Shown here: piece by piece, positions 1 to 7,799 of the stretch
Numbering within the stretch: position 1 is the stretch's first letter
Layout of the letters: each line of letters begins with the position of its first letter
From: Synechococcus sp. AG-670-A05
GTDB taxonomy: Bacteria; Cyanobacteriota; Cyanobacteriia; PCC-6307; Cyanobiaceae
Reading direction: 5' to 3'
Length of the DNA stretch: 34,458 nucleotides
Assembly (NCBI GenBank): GCA_003211535.1
Contig: QCSJ01000012.1
Location: 1 to 34,458, forward strand
Made by a program: the position numbers and the translations under genes
The notes under the pieces: model-generated
Told to the model about the DNA's origin: nothing
Seen by the model: only the letters and a program-made list of their open reading frames with translations
Database searches by the model: none

Positions 1-137
1 GCATTGCCTTCCGGGCAAAGCAACGTCGCTTTGATGACTTTGACGGTCTGTTGGAGGAATCCAGCGTGAAGCCCGTACAGCGCGCCATCGTTGAACTGAG
101 CGACGAGCAGGATCAGCCAGATCTGCTGCCTGGCTGA
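1..137 (+). CDS. C-terminal fragment of an unidentified protein
   Basis: An open frame runs in from the left edge (first full codon at base 3) to a TGA at 135-137, giving 44 residues. The fragment is polar and charged, with a basic stretch (AKQRR), then acidic and hydroxyl-rich segments, and ends in DLLPG. It precedes the DUF1818 gene by 13 bases on the same strand, so the two may be cotranscribed. I do not recognise the family from this tail. The lack of a start codon reflects the window edge, not a lesion. Confidence 0.55.
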   Translation, partial: IAFRAKQRRFDDFDGLLEESSVKPVQRAIVELSDEQDQPDLLPG

Positions 138-150
138 TCGCTGCATCGTT

Positions 151-534
151 GTGATTCAACAAGAGGGTCCCGGTTGGCGATTGGCCCGGGACCCAACTCG
201 TAAACTGCATCCCGTCCTTATCGGTGGAGAAGGTTGGGCGTTTGAACTAACCGAAGCCGAATGGGTAGCCCTGGCAGATCTGGTGCTTACCCTCGAACGC
301 CAGCATCGCGCGCTGATGGATCAGCTGATGGAGGAGGAGGCGATTGAGCTGGAGTTAGATCGCAGGCTTTGGTGGGGATGTCTGCAGGGGGACCGTGCCA
401 GCTGGAGTCTGTCGGTGGTGCTGACCCCTGAATTGGGACGAGGAGCGGAGGGCCACTGGCCCTCACCGGCGAGTGCAGCGATGGTCGCGGCGATGAGAAC
501 GCTGTGGGACAAGAGCATTGATCAGCGTGACTGA
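151..534 (+). CDS. DUF1818 family protein
   Basis: This is a 127-residue soluble protein of the cyanobacterial DUF1818 family, whose function is unknown. The N-terminal block (GPGWRLARDP, then VLIGGEGWAFELTEAEW, residues 7-37) is what I recognise as typical of the family. A Glu-rich helix follows at residues 58-70, then a WWGCLQG strand and a Trp-containing C-terminal helix. There is no signal peptide or membrane segment. The start is GTG at 151, which fits the family N-terminus (MIQQEGPGW). The gene lies 13 bases after the preceding reading frame, and the next gene is more than 300 bases away, so this looks like the end of a transcription unit. The assignment comes from recalled family features, not a search. 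Confidence 0.8.
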   Translation: MIQQEGPGWRLARDPTRKLHPVLIGGEGWAFELTEAEWVALADLVLTLERQHRALMDQLMEEEAIELELDRRLWWGCLQGDRASWSLSVVLTPELGRGAEGHWPSPASAAMVAAMRTLWDKSIDQRD

Positions 535-855
535 TCAATGGGCGCTGATTGATGTCTTCCACCGAGCCCAGTTGCCTTGTGCACAGCTTTTCCACAGGGG
601 CTTGCCTTTGATGCGCCTGAGGGCTCGCTGTTGTGGAAAAAATGGTTTTCGTGATTGGTCTGCTTGACGACCGGAGCTCTGGGTTGAGTTTGCTCTCGGT
701 TGGGGCGAGCCATGCCCAGGACTGCAGTCAGAGCTTTGATCTCAAGCGGAGACCGATGCGAACGGTGGGATTTGCCCCGCCCTTGACGCGGCCACGGCCA
801 TGTGGAGAACTGGTGAGCAATCGAGAGCGGCGCGATGCCTTATGAGTCTGAGTCC
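535..855 (+). other. 320-base intergenic region without a convincing gene
   Basis: No reading frame here looks like a protein: the short ORFs that exist have low-complexity, Arg/Pro/Ser-rich translations with no plausible start context. The stretch holds two perfect TTTTCCACA nonamers in opposite orientation (588-596 and 632-640) and a one-mismatch copy (801-809 on the minus strand). A TTGACG at 783-788 might be a -35 element for the downstream DUF2811 gene, but I see no good -10 partner at the right distance. Confidence 0.6.
588..640. promoter_or_regulatory. Inverted pair of DnaA-box-like nonamers
   Basis: TTTTCCACA occurs at 588-596 on the plus strand and again, perfectly, at 632-640 on the minus strand. 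A weaker TTGTGCACA lies at 577-585, and a one-mismatch copy (TTCTCCACA) at 801-809 on the minus strand. TTTTCCACA is the DnaA box form described for cyanobacteria. The arrangement suggests DnaA binding, either as a regulatory site or as part of an origin-like element. No dnaN or dnaA gene lies nearby, so calling it an origin would be speculative. Confidence 0.45.
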
Positions 856-1083
856 ATGGCCACCAGCGACGACAGCGTCGTCAGCTTTCAGACCGAGATG
901 CCGTTATTGCTGCAGCAGGCCATGACCCGGTTCATCGAGGAACATCCCAACTGGGATCAGTACCGCCTGGTGCAGGCGGCTCTGGCGGGATTCCTGGTGC
1001 AGAACGGTATCGAGTCCAGGGAAATCACCCGCGTTTATGTGGGCAACATGTTCAGGCGGGAAACGCTGCTGCATGGCGTTTGA
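856..1083 (+). CDS. DUF2811 family protein
   Basis: This is a small soluble protein of about 75 residues belonging to DUF2811, a cyanobacterial family of unknown function. The signature is the run EMPLLLQQAMTRFIEEHPNW followed by DQYRLVQAALAGFLVQNG and RVYVGNMF, close to the family pattern of an acidic start, FIE-HPNWDQYR, AALAGFL and a C-terminal RVY-NMF. I prefer the ATG at 856 because the family core begins soon after it; an in-frame ATG at 835 would add seven residues. The gene's 3' end overlaps the tail of a convergent putative membrane ORF by about 50 bases. Confidence 0.8.
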   Translation: MATSDDSVVSFQTEMPLLLQQAMTRFIEEHPNWDQYRLVQAALAGFLVQNGIESREITRVYVGNMFRRETLLHGV

Positions 1084-1442
1084 GTCCGGCAGCAGGCCAT
1101 CAGGATCAGCGCGCTGAAGGGAAGGTTCAAAAGGAGTCCCCCGGAGGTACCGTTCAGCCCCAGCAGATTGATCCCATTGAGCAACCCCAGCAACGCCAAC
1201 ACCCAGAATCCATTGTGTCGCAAGAGCTGCCGGCTGTGATCCATCGCCTGGAGCACGCGGTGGCGATGGTGCGCCAGCAGTGGCAGAGCCAGCACCTGGC
1301 TGAACAACCAGCACAACATCAGTGGCCCTCCGCTCACCACCACAAGTCCGGCCAGGGTGGTGCTTATACGGCCAGCAGCCCAGCTCAGGGTCTGGATCAG
1401 AGCCGGTCCCCCCAGCATCAGCAGCAGCTCGAACATCACCAA
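1035..1442 (-). CDS. Putative membrane protein, possibly the C-terminal half of a split gene
   Basis: This 135-residue hydrophobic ORF has three or four likely membrane segments (roughly residues 4-20, 26-56 with a Gly-rich stretch, 75-92 and 99-117) and a short His/Arg-rich loop (HHRHR) between them. The first in-frame start is TTG at 1442 (TTG-GTG-ATG in a row), but the open frame continues upstream without interruption for 14 more codons to a TAG at 1485-1487. That TAG is also the stop of the next upstream hydrophobic ORF in the same frame. The 3' end runs about 50 bases into the convergent DUF2811 gene. I do not recognise a family. It could be an independent gene or the second half of one membrane protein interrupted by the TAG. 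Confidence 0.45.
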   Translation of the reverse strand: MVMFELLLMLGGPALIQTLSWAAGRISTTLAGLVVVSGGPLMLCWLFSQVLALPLLAHHRHRVLQAMDHSRQLLRHNGFWVLALLGLLNGINLLGLNGTSGGLLLNLPFSALILMACCRTQTPCSSVSRLNMLPT

Positions 1443-1484
1443 GCCTGTGGCCTGTCGCAGCAGCCAGCTCCAGCCAATCGGGCG

Positions 1485-1754
1485 CTAAGGCATCGACTCC
1501 TTCGGCAGCAATTGCTCCGTCAGCCGCAACAGGGCCAGGAGTGGCAGCAAAGAAAGCGCCAGGTTGGCGACCACCGCGAGATCCCCTAGCCAGGTAAAGC
1601 CGAGCCGGCGTAGATCCTTCCCAAGGACGGCCGGTCCGACGGCGCTGAGCAGCAGCGCTGTTGCCAGCCCAACGCAGCGCCACGGTGCCTTCCCGAAGCC
1701 GATCCAGGCTCTGGGAAGCAGAGTGACCAGAGGTAGCTCAGTAGAGGGGGCCAA
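1485..1754 (-). CDS. Putative membrane protein, possibly the N-terminal half of a split gene
   Basis: This hydrophobic ORF of about 89 residues has two likely membrane helices, one around the ATALLLSAVGPAVL segment and one around the ANLALSLLPLLALLRL segment, separated by a short charged loop. The start is uncertain. TTG at 1754 overlaps the upstream EVE gene by 17 bases, whereas ATG at 1784 would overlap it by 47. The frame ends at TAG 1485-1487, after which the same frame stays open for another 150 codons of hydrophobic sequence. Position and strand suggest cotranscription with the EVE-domain gene. No family recognised. Confidence 0.45.
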   Translation of the reverse strand: MAPSTELPLVTLLPRAWIGFGKAPWRCVGLATALLLSAVGPAVLGKDLRRLGFTWLGDLAVVANLALSLLPLLALLRLTEQLLPKESMP

Positions 1755-2199
1755 GGCGCTCCAGCAGGTCGGCGGCGGTAGCATCTGGGACCGGCAGGAT
1801 CGAGAGGCGGTTGCCGCGTTTGATTACCGGCAACTGTTCCTCGCTGTAGAGCTCCCGCAGTTGATCGAGGCTCAGCAACTCCTGGTACTTCCCCACAAAG
1901 AGAAGCCTGGCGCAGTCCCAGCGAGGTTGGTCGCGCTTGGATTTCGGGTCGAAGTACTTAGCGTCCGGATCGAACTGGGTGGGATCCACTAAGCCGATTT
2001 CCTCCACCTCCATCAGACCGATGATCCCAGGAGGCTTGCAATTGGAGTGGTAAAAGAAGACCTGGTCGCCGATGGCCATGCAACGCATGAAGTTGCGAGC
2101 CTGGTAGTTGCGGATGCCATCCCAGAGCGTGCTGCCTTCACGACGAAGATCCTCGATTCCATAGGCCTTGGGCTCGCTTTTCATCAGCCAGAAAGCCAC
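1738..2199 (-). CDS. EVE domain-containing protein
   Basis: This 153-residue protein is made up almost entirely of one EVE domain (formerly DUF55), a fold related to PUA and YTH domains that is thought to bind modified nucleobases in DNA or RNA. Diagnostic features are the N-terminal FWLMKSEP (residues 3-10), WDGIRNYQARNFMR (26-39), the GDQVFFYHSN strand (44-53) and the later FDPDAKYFDPKSKRDQPRW block. The length matches stand-alone bacterial EVE proteins and human THYN1-like cores. The target is unknown. It lies downstream of murD on the same strand with a 75-base gap and overlaps the next membrane ORF at its 3' end. Confidence 0.9.
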   Translation of the reverse strand: MAFWLMKSEPKAYGIEDLRREGSTLWDGIRNYQARNFMRCMAIGDQVFFYHSNCKPPGIIGLMEVEEIGLVDPTQFDPDAKYFDPKSKRDQPRWDCARLLFVGKYQELLSLDQLRELYSEEQLPVIKRGNRLSILPVPDATAADLLERLGPLY

Positions 2200-2274
2200 A
2201 GGCCACTCCTTTCATCTTTGTTGTCATCATCCGCGCTTCTGCTTGGAAGAGTGAACAAATCGATTCGATTTGTC

Positions 2275-3663
2275 TCAGTTAGCACCGCTCTGGACCTGTT
2301 GGATCAATTGCTTGAAGTGATCGCCGCGGGCCTCGAAATCGCGGTACTGATCAAAGCTGGCGCAGGCCGGTGAGAGCAGCAGGTTGGAGGCTCCCAACGC
2401 GTCGGCGGACTGAACGGCATGGTCTACGGCAGCTGGAAGGTCCTTGCAAAGAGTCAGCGGTCCTGGGAAGCCTGCCGTCGCGATCAGCCCCTGCAGTTCC
2501 TCGGCACCAGCACCGAACAGCACCACGGCACAGGCCTTGCGGTGCAATTCATTGAGCCAGTCGCTGGCATCCCCCTGTTTGATGGATCCCCCGGCCAGCA
2601 CTACCACCGGACCCTGCATAGCCCGCAGCCCCATCGCAGCTGCGTCGTAATTGGTGGCTTTGCTGTCGTTGAATACCTGTGTGCCTCCGACGCAGCCAAG
2701 CGGCTCTAGACGGTGAGCGACTCCCCTGAAAGAACGCAACCCCGCTTCAATCGATGCGGGGCTGAGGCCGATCTGCCGCGCAGCGGCGGTCACCAGCAGC
2801 AGGTTCTGGCGGTTGTGGGCCCCCGGCATGGCCAGGGCTTCGGCGGGGAACAATCGCTGTTTCCGATCGCGAACCCATCCTTCGGCGTCGATCCAGAGGT
2901 CGGCGGGGTGGCCATCGGGTTGCGCTGACTCCGCGCTGACCCAGGTGCCGCCGGTCCAGCTTTGGCGCTGCTGCCGCAGGTCGGGATCACCGGCGTTGAA
3001 GATGGCGTGGTCGGACCGTTCGAGCAGGCCCCGCTTGATGGCTCGGTAGGCGTCGACGCTGCCGTGTCGTTCCAGATGATCCGGGGTGAGGGTGGTCCAG
3101 ATGCCGATCCTGGGGCGGATACGGTCGGCGGCTTCGATCTGGTAACTGCTGAGTTCCATCACCAGCCAGTCTGGTGATGGGGTTGACCCCTGCTGCAGGG
3201 TCAGGGCCATGTCGGCGGCGGACACGCCCATGTTTCCACCCATCGGAGCGGCCAGGCCGGCTTCATAGAGCACATGGCTGAGCAGATGGGTGACAGTGGT
3301 CTTGCCGTTGGTGCCGGTGATGCCGACCCAGGGGATGTGCTTTAGGGCGTCCCAGGCCACGGCCATCTCTCCATCTACGGCGATACCGTGCTGGCGCAAT
3401 TGTTTGATAGTGGGGTGGTCCCAGGGGATGCCCGGACTGATCACCACTCGTTGCAAGTTATCCAGCCAGGGACGAAAGCTGTCGATGGCAAGTGGTGCCT
3501 GCAGTCGCACATCAATCCCCTGTCTTCGCAGCCCCTCTGCTTTGGTCTCCAGCAACTCACCCAGGCCGGAGTCGATCACGGCGATGGAGTGGCCTGAAGC
3601 CTGCAACAAGCGAGCAGCTCCTATGCCCGAGCGCCCTAGTCCGACGACGACGGTTTGGATCAT
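2275..3663 (-). CDS. murD: UDP-N-acetylmuramoylalanine--D-glutamate ligase
   Basis: MurD adds D-glutamate to UDP-N-acetylmuramoyl-L-alanine in the cytoplasm, using ATP, in the second amino-acid step of peptidoglycan precursor synthesis. The 462-residue length fits the family. The N-terminal domain carries a Rossmann-like VVGLGRSGIGAARLL motif (residues 6-20). The Mur ligase ATP-binding loop GTNGKTT lies at 117-123, followed by the central-domain MELSSYQIE segment. The C-terminal domain has the FNDSKATN motif typical of MurD. The ATG at 3663 begins directly with the Rossmann strand. An AT-rich stretch of 128 bases separates it from tRNA-Val upstream, and its promoter probably lies there. Confidence 0.97.
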   Translation of the reverse strand: MIQTVVVGLGRSGIGAARLLQASGHSIAVIDSGLGELLETKAEGLRRQGIDVRLQAPLAIDSFRPWLDNLQRVVISPGIPWDHPTIKQLRQHGIAVDGEMAVAWDALKHIPWVGITGTNGKTTVTHLLSHVLYEAGLAAPMGGNMGVSAADMALTLQQGSTPSPDWLVMELSSYQIEAADRIRPRIGIWTTLTPDHLERHGSVDAYRAIKRGLLERSDHAIFNAGDPDLRQQRQSWTGGTWVSAESAQPDGHPADLWIDAEGWVRDRKQRLFPAEALAMPGAHNRQNLLLVTAAARQIGLSPASIEAGLRSFRGVAHRLEPLGCVGGTQVFNDSKATNYDAAAMGLRAMQGPVVVLAGGSIKQGDASDWLNELHRKACAVVLFGAGAEELQGLIATAGFPGPLTLCKDLPAAVDHAVQSADALGASNLLLSPACASFDQYRDFEARGDHFKQLIQQVQSGAN

Positions 3664-3791
3664 CGAACGAAAGGGCGCAACTTGCTATACAGCCTACGGG
3701 GATGAATAGAAAAGATAAAACTTATTTTCAATGCGAAATTTCGGCTTCATTGTTGACTCTAGAGGCGACTTTTTGCTGATTTTTTATGAAA

Positions 3792-3863
3792 TGGGCGATA
3801 CTGGATTTGAACCAGTGACTCCTACAATGTCAATGTAGTGCTCTACCCCTGAGCTAATCGCCC
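3792..3863 (-). tRNA. tRNA-Val (anticodon GAC)
   Basis: On the minus strand a 72-base cloverleaf can be drawn. The acceptor stem GGGCGAT pairs with ATCGCCC, and the D stem is GCTC/GAGC. The anticodon stem CTACA/TGTAG encloses TTGACAT, giving anticodon GAC, and the T stem CTGG/CCAG encloses TTCAAAT. The discriminator base is A at 3792 and CCA is not encoded. GAC reads GUC and GUU valine codons. The gene lies between the photosystem II S4 gene and murD, all on the same strand. Confidence 0.95.
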
Positions 3864-3934
3864 AAAATGGAATCAACCGGCGTCTCTGCTGGTTGTTTTC
3901 TGAATATGAGATTAGCAGCAAGCCTGCCTGGTCT

Positions 3935-4714
3935 TCAGCGGCGCATCAGCTCAATCCGCCAGCGGTCCCGCTTGGTGAGAGTGCAGGACAATAGTTCAAG
4001 GCTGCCGCGACCCTGCAGCTGCAGGCGATCGCCTACCTTGAGTTCACGATTTCCCCGTCGGACCGGTGCCCAGTTCAGGCGCAGCCGTCCAGCTTTGATC
4101 TGGCTCACTATCTTGGAGCGGGACAGCCCGAATCCAGCTGAAGCGATGGCGTCAATCCGGCAGGAGGCCTCCACGGTTGTGAGCCGTTTCAGATTGCGTT
4201 GGGCCGGCAGTTGCAGCTGCCCGATTTCCAGCACGTCACAGTGAATCTCCACCTCCCGCAGGCGGCCGCAGCGGCCCCGCAGATGTTCGGCAGCGGTCGG
4301 GCTGATCAGCCCCTGCCCGCCACGATCGCCGCGAACCCAAAGATCGCCAAGATCCTCGGGTTCGGCCCCCATGCTGTGCAGGGCCCATCGCAGATCGTTG
4401 GGACTGATGGGGTCAAACAAAAAGTTGCCCTCAATCAACAGCCCCTGGATCGGGGCAATGCCCTCTACAGGCTGATCACAGCGATGGCAAAGCAGGCGGC
4501 AGCGTTCGGCTCCCGGATGACCGCCGTCGTGGTGCCAGGCCAGTTCGCTGAGGCTGCTCAATCGCTCCATCGCTTCCTCCCGCAAGGGCGCATCGACGAA
4601 GGTGCTCCAGGTTGGTTGCCATGTGCGCAGAACCAGTTCGGCCAGATCCAACAACGCCGCCAGACCCTCGGGATGGCGGGCCTTGGTCAGCAGCTCGTCC
4701 CGCGGCAGGCTCAC
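3935..4714 (-). CDS. Photosystem II S4 domain protein
   Basis: This 259-residue protein matches the cyanobacterial and plastid family named photosystem II S4 domain protein (TIGR03069 type), related to YlmH. It has an N-terminal mixed domain containing HHDGGHPGAERCRL (residues 61-74), a central LIEGNFLFDPISPNDLRWAL segment, and a C-terminal S4 RNA-binding domain at about 185-250 (RIDAIASAGFGLSRSKIVSQIKAGRLRLNW, then KVGDRLQLQGRG). The S4 fold implies structured RNA binding. The photosystem link comes from the family name and cyanobacterial distribution, not from anything visible here. Its ATG overlaps the stop of the upstream membrane-protein gene in an ATGA, suggesting translational coupling. 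Confidence 0.9.
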   Translation of the reverse strand: MSLPRDELLTKARHPEGLAALLDLAELVLRTWQPTWSTFVDAPLREEAMERLSSLSELAWHHDGGHPGAERCRLLCHRCDQPVEGIAPIQGLLIEGNFLFDPISPNDLRWALHSMGAEPEDLGDLWVRGDRGGQGLISPTAAEHLRGRCGRLREVEIHCDVLEIGQLQLPAQRNLKRLTTVEASCRIDAIASAGFGLSRSKIVSQIKAGRLRLNWAPVRRGNRELKVGDRLQLQGRGSLELLSCTLTKRDRWRIELMRR

Positions 4715-5217
4715 AGATCGTTCAGGCGCACCACCTGCTGCGGTCGGTTGCGTTGCACCACCTGCCAGGGCGCTTCGATGCCGTTGGGTGTTTCCACCAG
4801 CACCAACCAGGAGCCCTCATCGCGTCGGTTGCGCAGGATGCGCACGCCGGCCTCGTTGTCGGAATCCACGCTGGCTGCGGCGGCGTAACTGCCAATCAGG
4901 CCGGAACCCATCCCCATCAGTCCACCGATCAGCACTTCCCCCCACGGCCCGAAAGCCGCAAAGGTGGTGAGGTTGGTGATCTTGGTGAAGGTCACCCCGG
5001 CCAGAAAACCGAACGGCATCAGCCAGCGGGCCATCGACTTCTGCCGTCGTTGACGGGTGAGATTGGGACTAAGGAGAGCCACGCTATCGATGGCGTTCCC
5101 CTCCGGCGGAATCGTCTGGCAGTTCAGCAGGGGGACGTCCGTGTCCCGCAGCTGCTGGGTCAGTCCTTCGGCTGCCGCTTGATCGGACAGAACCACGACG
5201 CAGACGGGCATTCGCAC
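4711..5217 (-). CDS. Conserved cyanobacterial membrane protein of unknown function
   Basis: This 168-residue protein has a cytosolic-looking N-terminal domain (CVVVLSDQAAAEGLTQQLRD, residues 6-25, a beta-alpha start). A Gly-rich hydrophobic middle follows at about 84-126 (WLMPFGFLAGVTF, then GEVLIGGLMGMGSGLIGSYAAAA) that may form two membrane helices or a glycine-zipper hairpin. A short Trp-containing C-terminal domain ends the protein. I do not recognise a named family. It overlaps the photosystem II S4 gene by four bases and starts about 100 bases from the divergent serA, so the pair probably forms a two-gene operon with a shared divergent promoter region. Confidence 0.75.
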   Translation of the reverse strand: MRMPVCVVVLSDQAAAEGLTQQLRDTDVPLLNCQTIPPEGNAIDSVALLSPNLTRQRRQKSMARWLMPFGFLAGVTFTKITNLTTFAAFGPWGEVLIGGLMGMGSGLIGSYAAAASVDSDNEAGVRILRNRRDEGSWLVLVETPNGIEAPWQVVQRNRPQQVVRLNDL

Positions 5218-5313
5218 ACAGCTTGAACGTTGAATTCTGAACCCTGTCCTGCGAAGTTCTGGGGCGGTGAATGCCGATCCCTACAGTTCTGCGCGGCAAT
5301 ACCGCGCCCAGCG

Positions 5314-6900
5314 ATGTCCAAAGTTCTGGTTTCCGACCCGATTGATCAGGCCGGGGTCGACATTCTCAGCAAAGTGGCCCAGGTGGACCAACGTCCAGAT
5401 TTGTCCCCTCAGGAACTGGTCAGCGTGATTGGTGACTACGACGGCTTGATGATCCGGTCCGGCACGAAGGTGACCGCTGAGGTGATAGCGGCTGCATCAA
5501 AGCTCAAGATTATCGGCCGCGCCGGAGTCGGTGTGGACAACGTGGATGTGCCGGCTGCCACCAAGCGCGGTGTGCTGGTGGTGAATTCTCCGGAGGGCAA
5601 CACGATCGCGGCGGCAGAGCATGCCCTGGCGATGATGCTGTCCCTGTCGCGGCACGTGCCCCAGGCCCACGCTGGCATGCGTAACGGCAAATGGGACCGC
5701 AAGAAATACGTCGGCAACGAGCTCTACAAAAAGACCCTCGGCGTGGTGGGTCTGGGCAAGATCGGCTCCCATGTCGCCCGCGTTGCCCGGGCCATGGGCA
5801 TGGAGGTGATCGCTTATGACCCCTTCATCGCCGCCGATCGCGCCCAGCAGATGCAGGTGCGACTCACCGAGCTGGATGAGCTGTTCCGCTCGGCGGATTA
5901 CGTGACCTTGCACATCCCCCGTACCAAGGACACCGAGAACCTGGTGAATGCGGAGCTGTTGCGCACGATGAAACCCACTGCGCGGATTGTGAACTGCGCC
6001 CGCGGTGGTGTGGTGGATGAATCGGCTATCGCGGAGGCCATTGATAACGGTGTGATCGCCGGGGCCGGTCTGGATGTGTACGCAAGCGAACCACTGGCGG
6101 AGGACTCGCCACTGCGGGCGGTGGAGCGCGACCTGGTGCTCACCCCTCACCTCGGTGCGTCAACGGAGGAAGCTCAGGAAAATGTGGCCATTGATGTGGC
6201 GGAGCAAATCCGCGATGTACTGCTGGGGCTGCCGGCCCGCAGCGCCGTAAACATCCCCGGCCTGAGCGCTGAGATCATGGAGCGGCTGAAGCCGCACCTG
6301 CAGCTGGCGGAGACCGTCGGTCGCCTGGTGAGCCAGCTCTCCGGCGGTCAGGTTCAGGAGCTGGAACTGCGGCTGCAGGGTGATTTCGCCAGCCATCCCT
6401 CCCAGCCGTTGGTGATCGCTTCTTTGAAGGGTCTGCTGGGGGCGGTGCTGGGAGACAGCATCAATTTCGTGAATGCTTCGTTGGAGGCCAAGGCCCGTGG
6501 CATCCGCGTGCTGGAGGTGAAGGATGAGGCCAGCCGTGATTACGCCGGCGGTTCGCTGCAGCTGATCAGCCGCGGTGATCAGGGCAGCCGCAGCGTTACC
6601 GGGGCTGTGTTCGCCGATGGAGATCTGCGCATCACCAGCATCGATGAATTCCCTGTGAACGTGACCCCCAGCAGCCACATGCTGTTCACCCGCCACCGGG
6701 ACATGCCCGGCATTATCGGCCAGCTGGGATCCATGCTCGGCGAGCACAATGTGAACATCGCGGCGATGCAGGTAGGACGCAACATCGTGCGCGGTGATGC
6801 GGTGATGGTGCTGAGCATCGATGACCCGATCCCGGCAGCGTTGTTAAAGACGATCATGGCGATTGACGGCATCGAGGAAGCCCACCCGGTGAGCCTCTGA
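5314..6900 (+). CDS. serA: D-3-phosphoglycerate dehydrogenase
   Basis: SerA oxidises 3-phosphoglycerate to 3-phosphohydroxypyruvate with NAD, the first committed step of serine synthesis. I chose ATG 5314, giving 528 residues, because VLVSDPIDQAGVDIL is the normal family N-terminus; the frame is open upstream but that part looks non-coding. The substrate domain includes IRSGTKVT (47-54) and the GRAGVGVDNVD segment. The NAD-binding GLGKIG is at 146-151. The long form is complete, with an intervening domain and a C-terminal ACT domain (LFTRHRDMPGIIGQLGSMLG) that in this class usually senses serine. Its TGA overlaps the prmA ATG by one base, pointing to coupled translation. Confidence 0.97.
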   Translation: MSKVLVSDPIDQAGVDILSKVAQVDQRPDLSPQELVSVIGDYDGLMIRSGTKVTAEVIAAASKLKIIGRAGVGVDNVDVPAATKRGVLVVNSPEGNTIAAAEHALAMMLSLSRHVPQAHAGMRNGKWDRKKYVGNELYKKTLGVVGLGKIGSHVARVARAMGMEVIAYDPFIAADRAQQMQVRLTELDELFRSADYVTLHIPRTKDTENLVNAELLRTMKPTARIVNCARGGVVDESAIAEAIDNGVIAGAGLDVYASEPLAEDSPLRAVERDLVLTPHLGASTEEAQENVAIDVAEQIRDVLLGLPARSAVNIPGLSAEIMERLKPHLQLAETVGRLVSQLSGGQVQELELRLQGDFASHPSQPLVIASLKGLLGAVLGDSINFVNASLEAKARGIRVLEVKDEASRDYAGGSLQLISRGDQGSRSVTGAVFADGDLRITSIDEFPVNVTPSSHMLFTRHRDMPGIIGQLGSMLGEHNVNIAAMQVGRNIVRGDAVMVLSIDDPIPAALLKTIMAIDGIEEAHPVSL

Positions 6901-7787
6901 TGTGGTGGCGTCTGACGATGGCGTGTCCTCCTGAACTGGAGGAATCGCTGGTGTGGAAACTGACGGACCTCGGGCTGCACCGCCATGCGGTGCAGCATGC
7001 TCCGGAGACGCCTTATCAGAAGCAGCTGTTGCTGTGGCTCCCCCAGCCAGAGTGGCCTGAAGCCGAACGCCAGCAGCTCCTTGCCAGCCTGGCCCCCCTG
7101 GCGGAGCCCTTCAACTTGGAGCTGCCGAAGGGGCATTGGGACGATGTTGCCGATGAGGACTGGAGCCTGAGCTGGAAGCAGCACTGGCAGCCGGATCCGG
7201 TGGGGGAGGGCTTGCTGATCCTGCCCGCCTGGCTGGAGGTACCGCCGGAGCACGGTGAGCGACTGGTGATTCGCATGGATCCAGGCAGCGCTTTCGGTAC
7301 CGGCAGCCACCCCACGACGCGGCTTTGCCTCGAAGCGCTGGAGCATACCCCACCCGTTGAGGCCCTGGTGGCGGATCTGGGTTGCGGAAGCGGGGTGCTG
7401 GGGCTGGCGGCCCTGGGGCTGGGGGCGACGGCCGTTGTGGCGGCTGACACCGATTCCCTGGCGGTGCGGGCCACCGGCGACAACCGCGAGCTCAACGGCT
7501 GCCCCGGGGATCAGCTGAAGGTGAGCCTGGGATCGGTGGAAGCCCTGCAAGAGCTGCTGGATGGTCGCCGCGCCGATCTGCTGTTGTGCAACATCCTGGC
7601 GCCGGTGATCGAGGAGCTGGCTCCAGGGTTCAATGCTTTGGTCGCCCCCGATGGACGGGCTCTTCTGAGTGGGCTGCTAGTCGACCAGGCCCCCAGGCTG
7701 GATCAGGTGCTGGGGGATCTGGGCTGGCGGGTGACCGCAAGGGGCTCACAGGGCCGCTGGGGTCTGCTTGAGATTCAGCGTCGCTGA
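6900..7787 (+). CDS. prmA: Ribosomal protein L11 methyltransferase
   Basis: PrmA methylates amino groups of ribosomal protein L11 using S-adenosylmethionine. The 295-residue protein has the family's N-terminal L11-recognition domain (WWRLTMACPPELEESLVWKL) and a Rossmann methyltransferase domain. SAM motif I is VADLGCGSGVLGLAAL (about residues 157-172), and LLCNILAPVIEELAP is the catalytic NIL-type motif. RMDPGSAFGTGSHPTTRLCL upstream of motif I is characteristic of PrmA. It shares one base with the serA stop and appears to be the last gene of that operon; petF follows after a 158-base regulatory gap. Confidence 0.96.
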   Translation: MWWRLTMACPPELEESLVWKLTDLGLHRHAVQHAPETPYQKQLLLWLPQPEWPEAERQQLLASLAPLAEPFNLELPKGHWDDVADEDWSLSWKQHWQPDPVGEGLLILPAWLEVPPEHGERLVIRMDPGSAFGTGSHPTTRLCLEALEHTPPVEALVADLGCGSGVLGLAALGLGATAVVAADTDSLAVRATGDNRELNGCPGDQLKVSLGSVEALQELLDGRRADLLLCNILAPVIEELAPGFNALVAPDGRALLSGLLVDQAPRLDQVLGDLGWRVTARGSQGRWGLLEIQRR

Positions 7788-7799
7788 GTCCTGAATAGC

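Noticed and set aside
904-1683. A 259-codon open frame on the minus strand, Ala/Gly/Pro-rich
   Set aside because: It runs across the DUF2811 gene and the two hydrophobic ORFs and has the low-complexity composition typical of a high-GC shadow frame.
3664-3791. AT-rich stretch beside tRNA-Val as an integration site for an island
   Set aside because: No integrase, direct repeat of the tRNA end, or foreign genes are present; the neighbours are core genes.
4025-4034. GGCGATCGCC as HIP1 repeat
   Set aside because: HIP1-like octamers appear only a few times here (also near 23028 and 23656), far below the density in HIP1-rich cyanobacteria.
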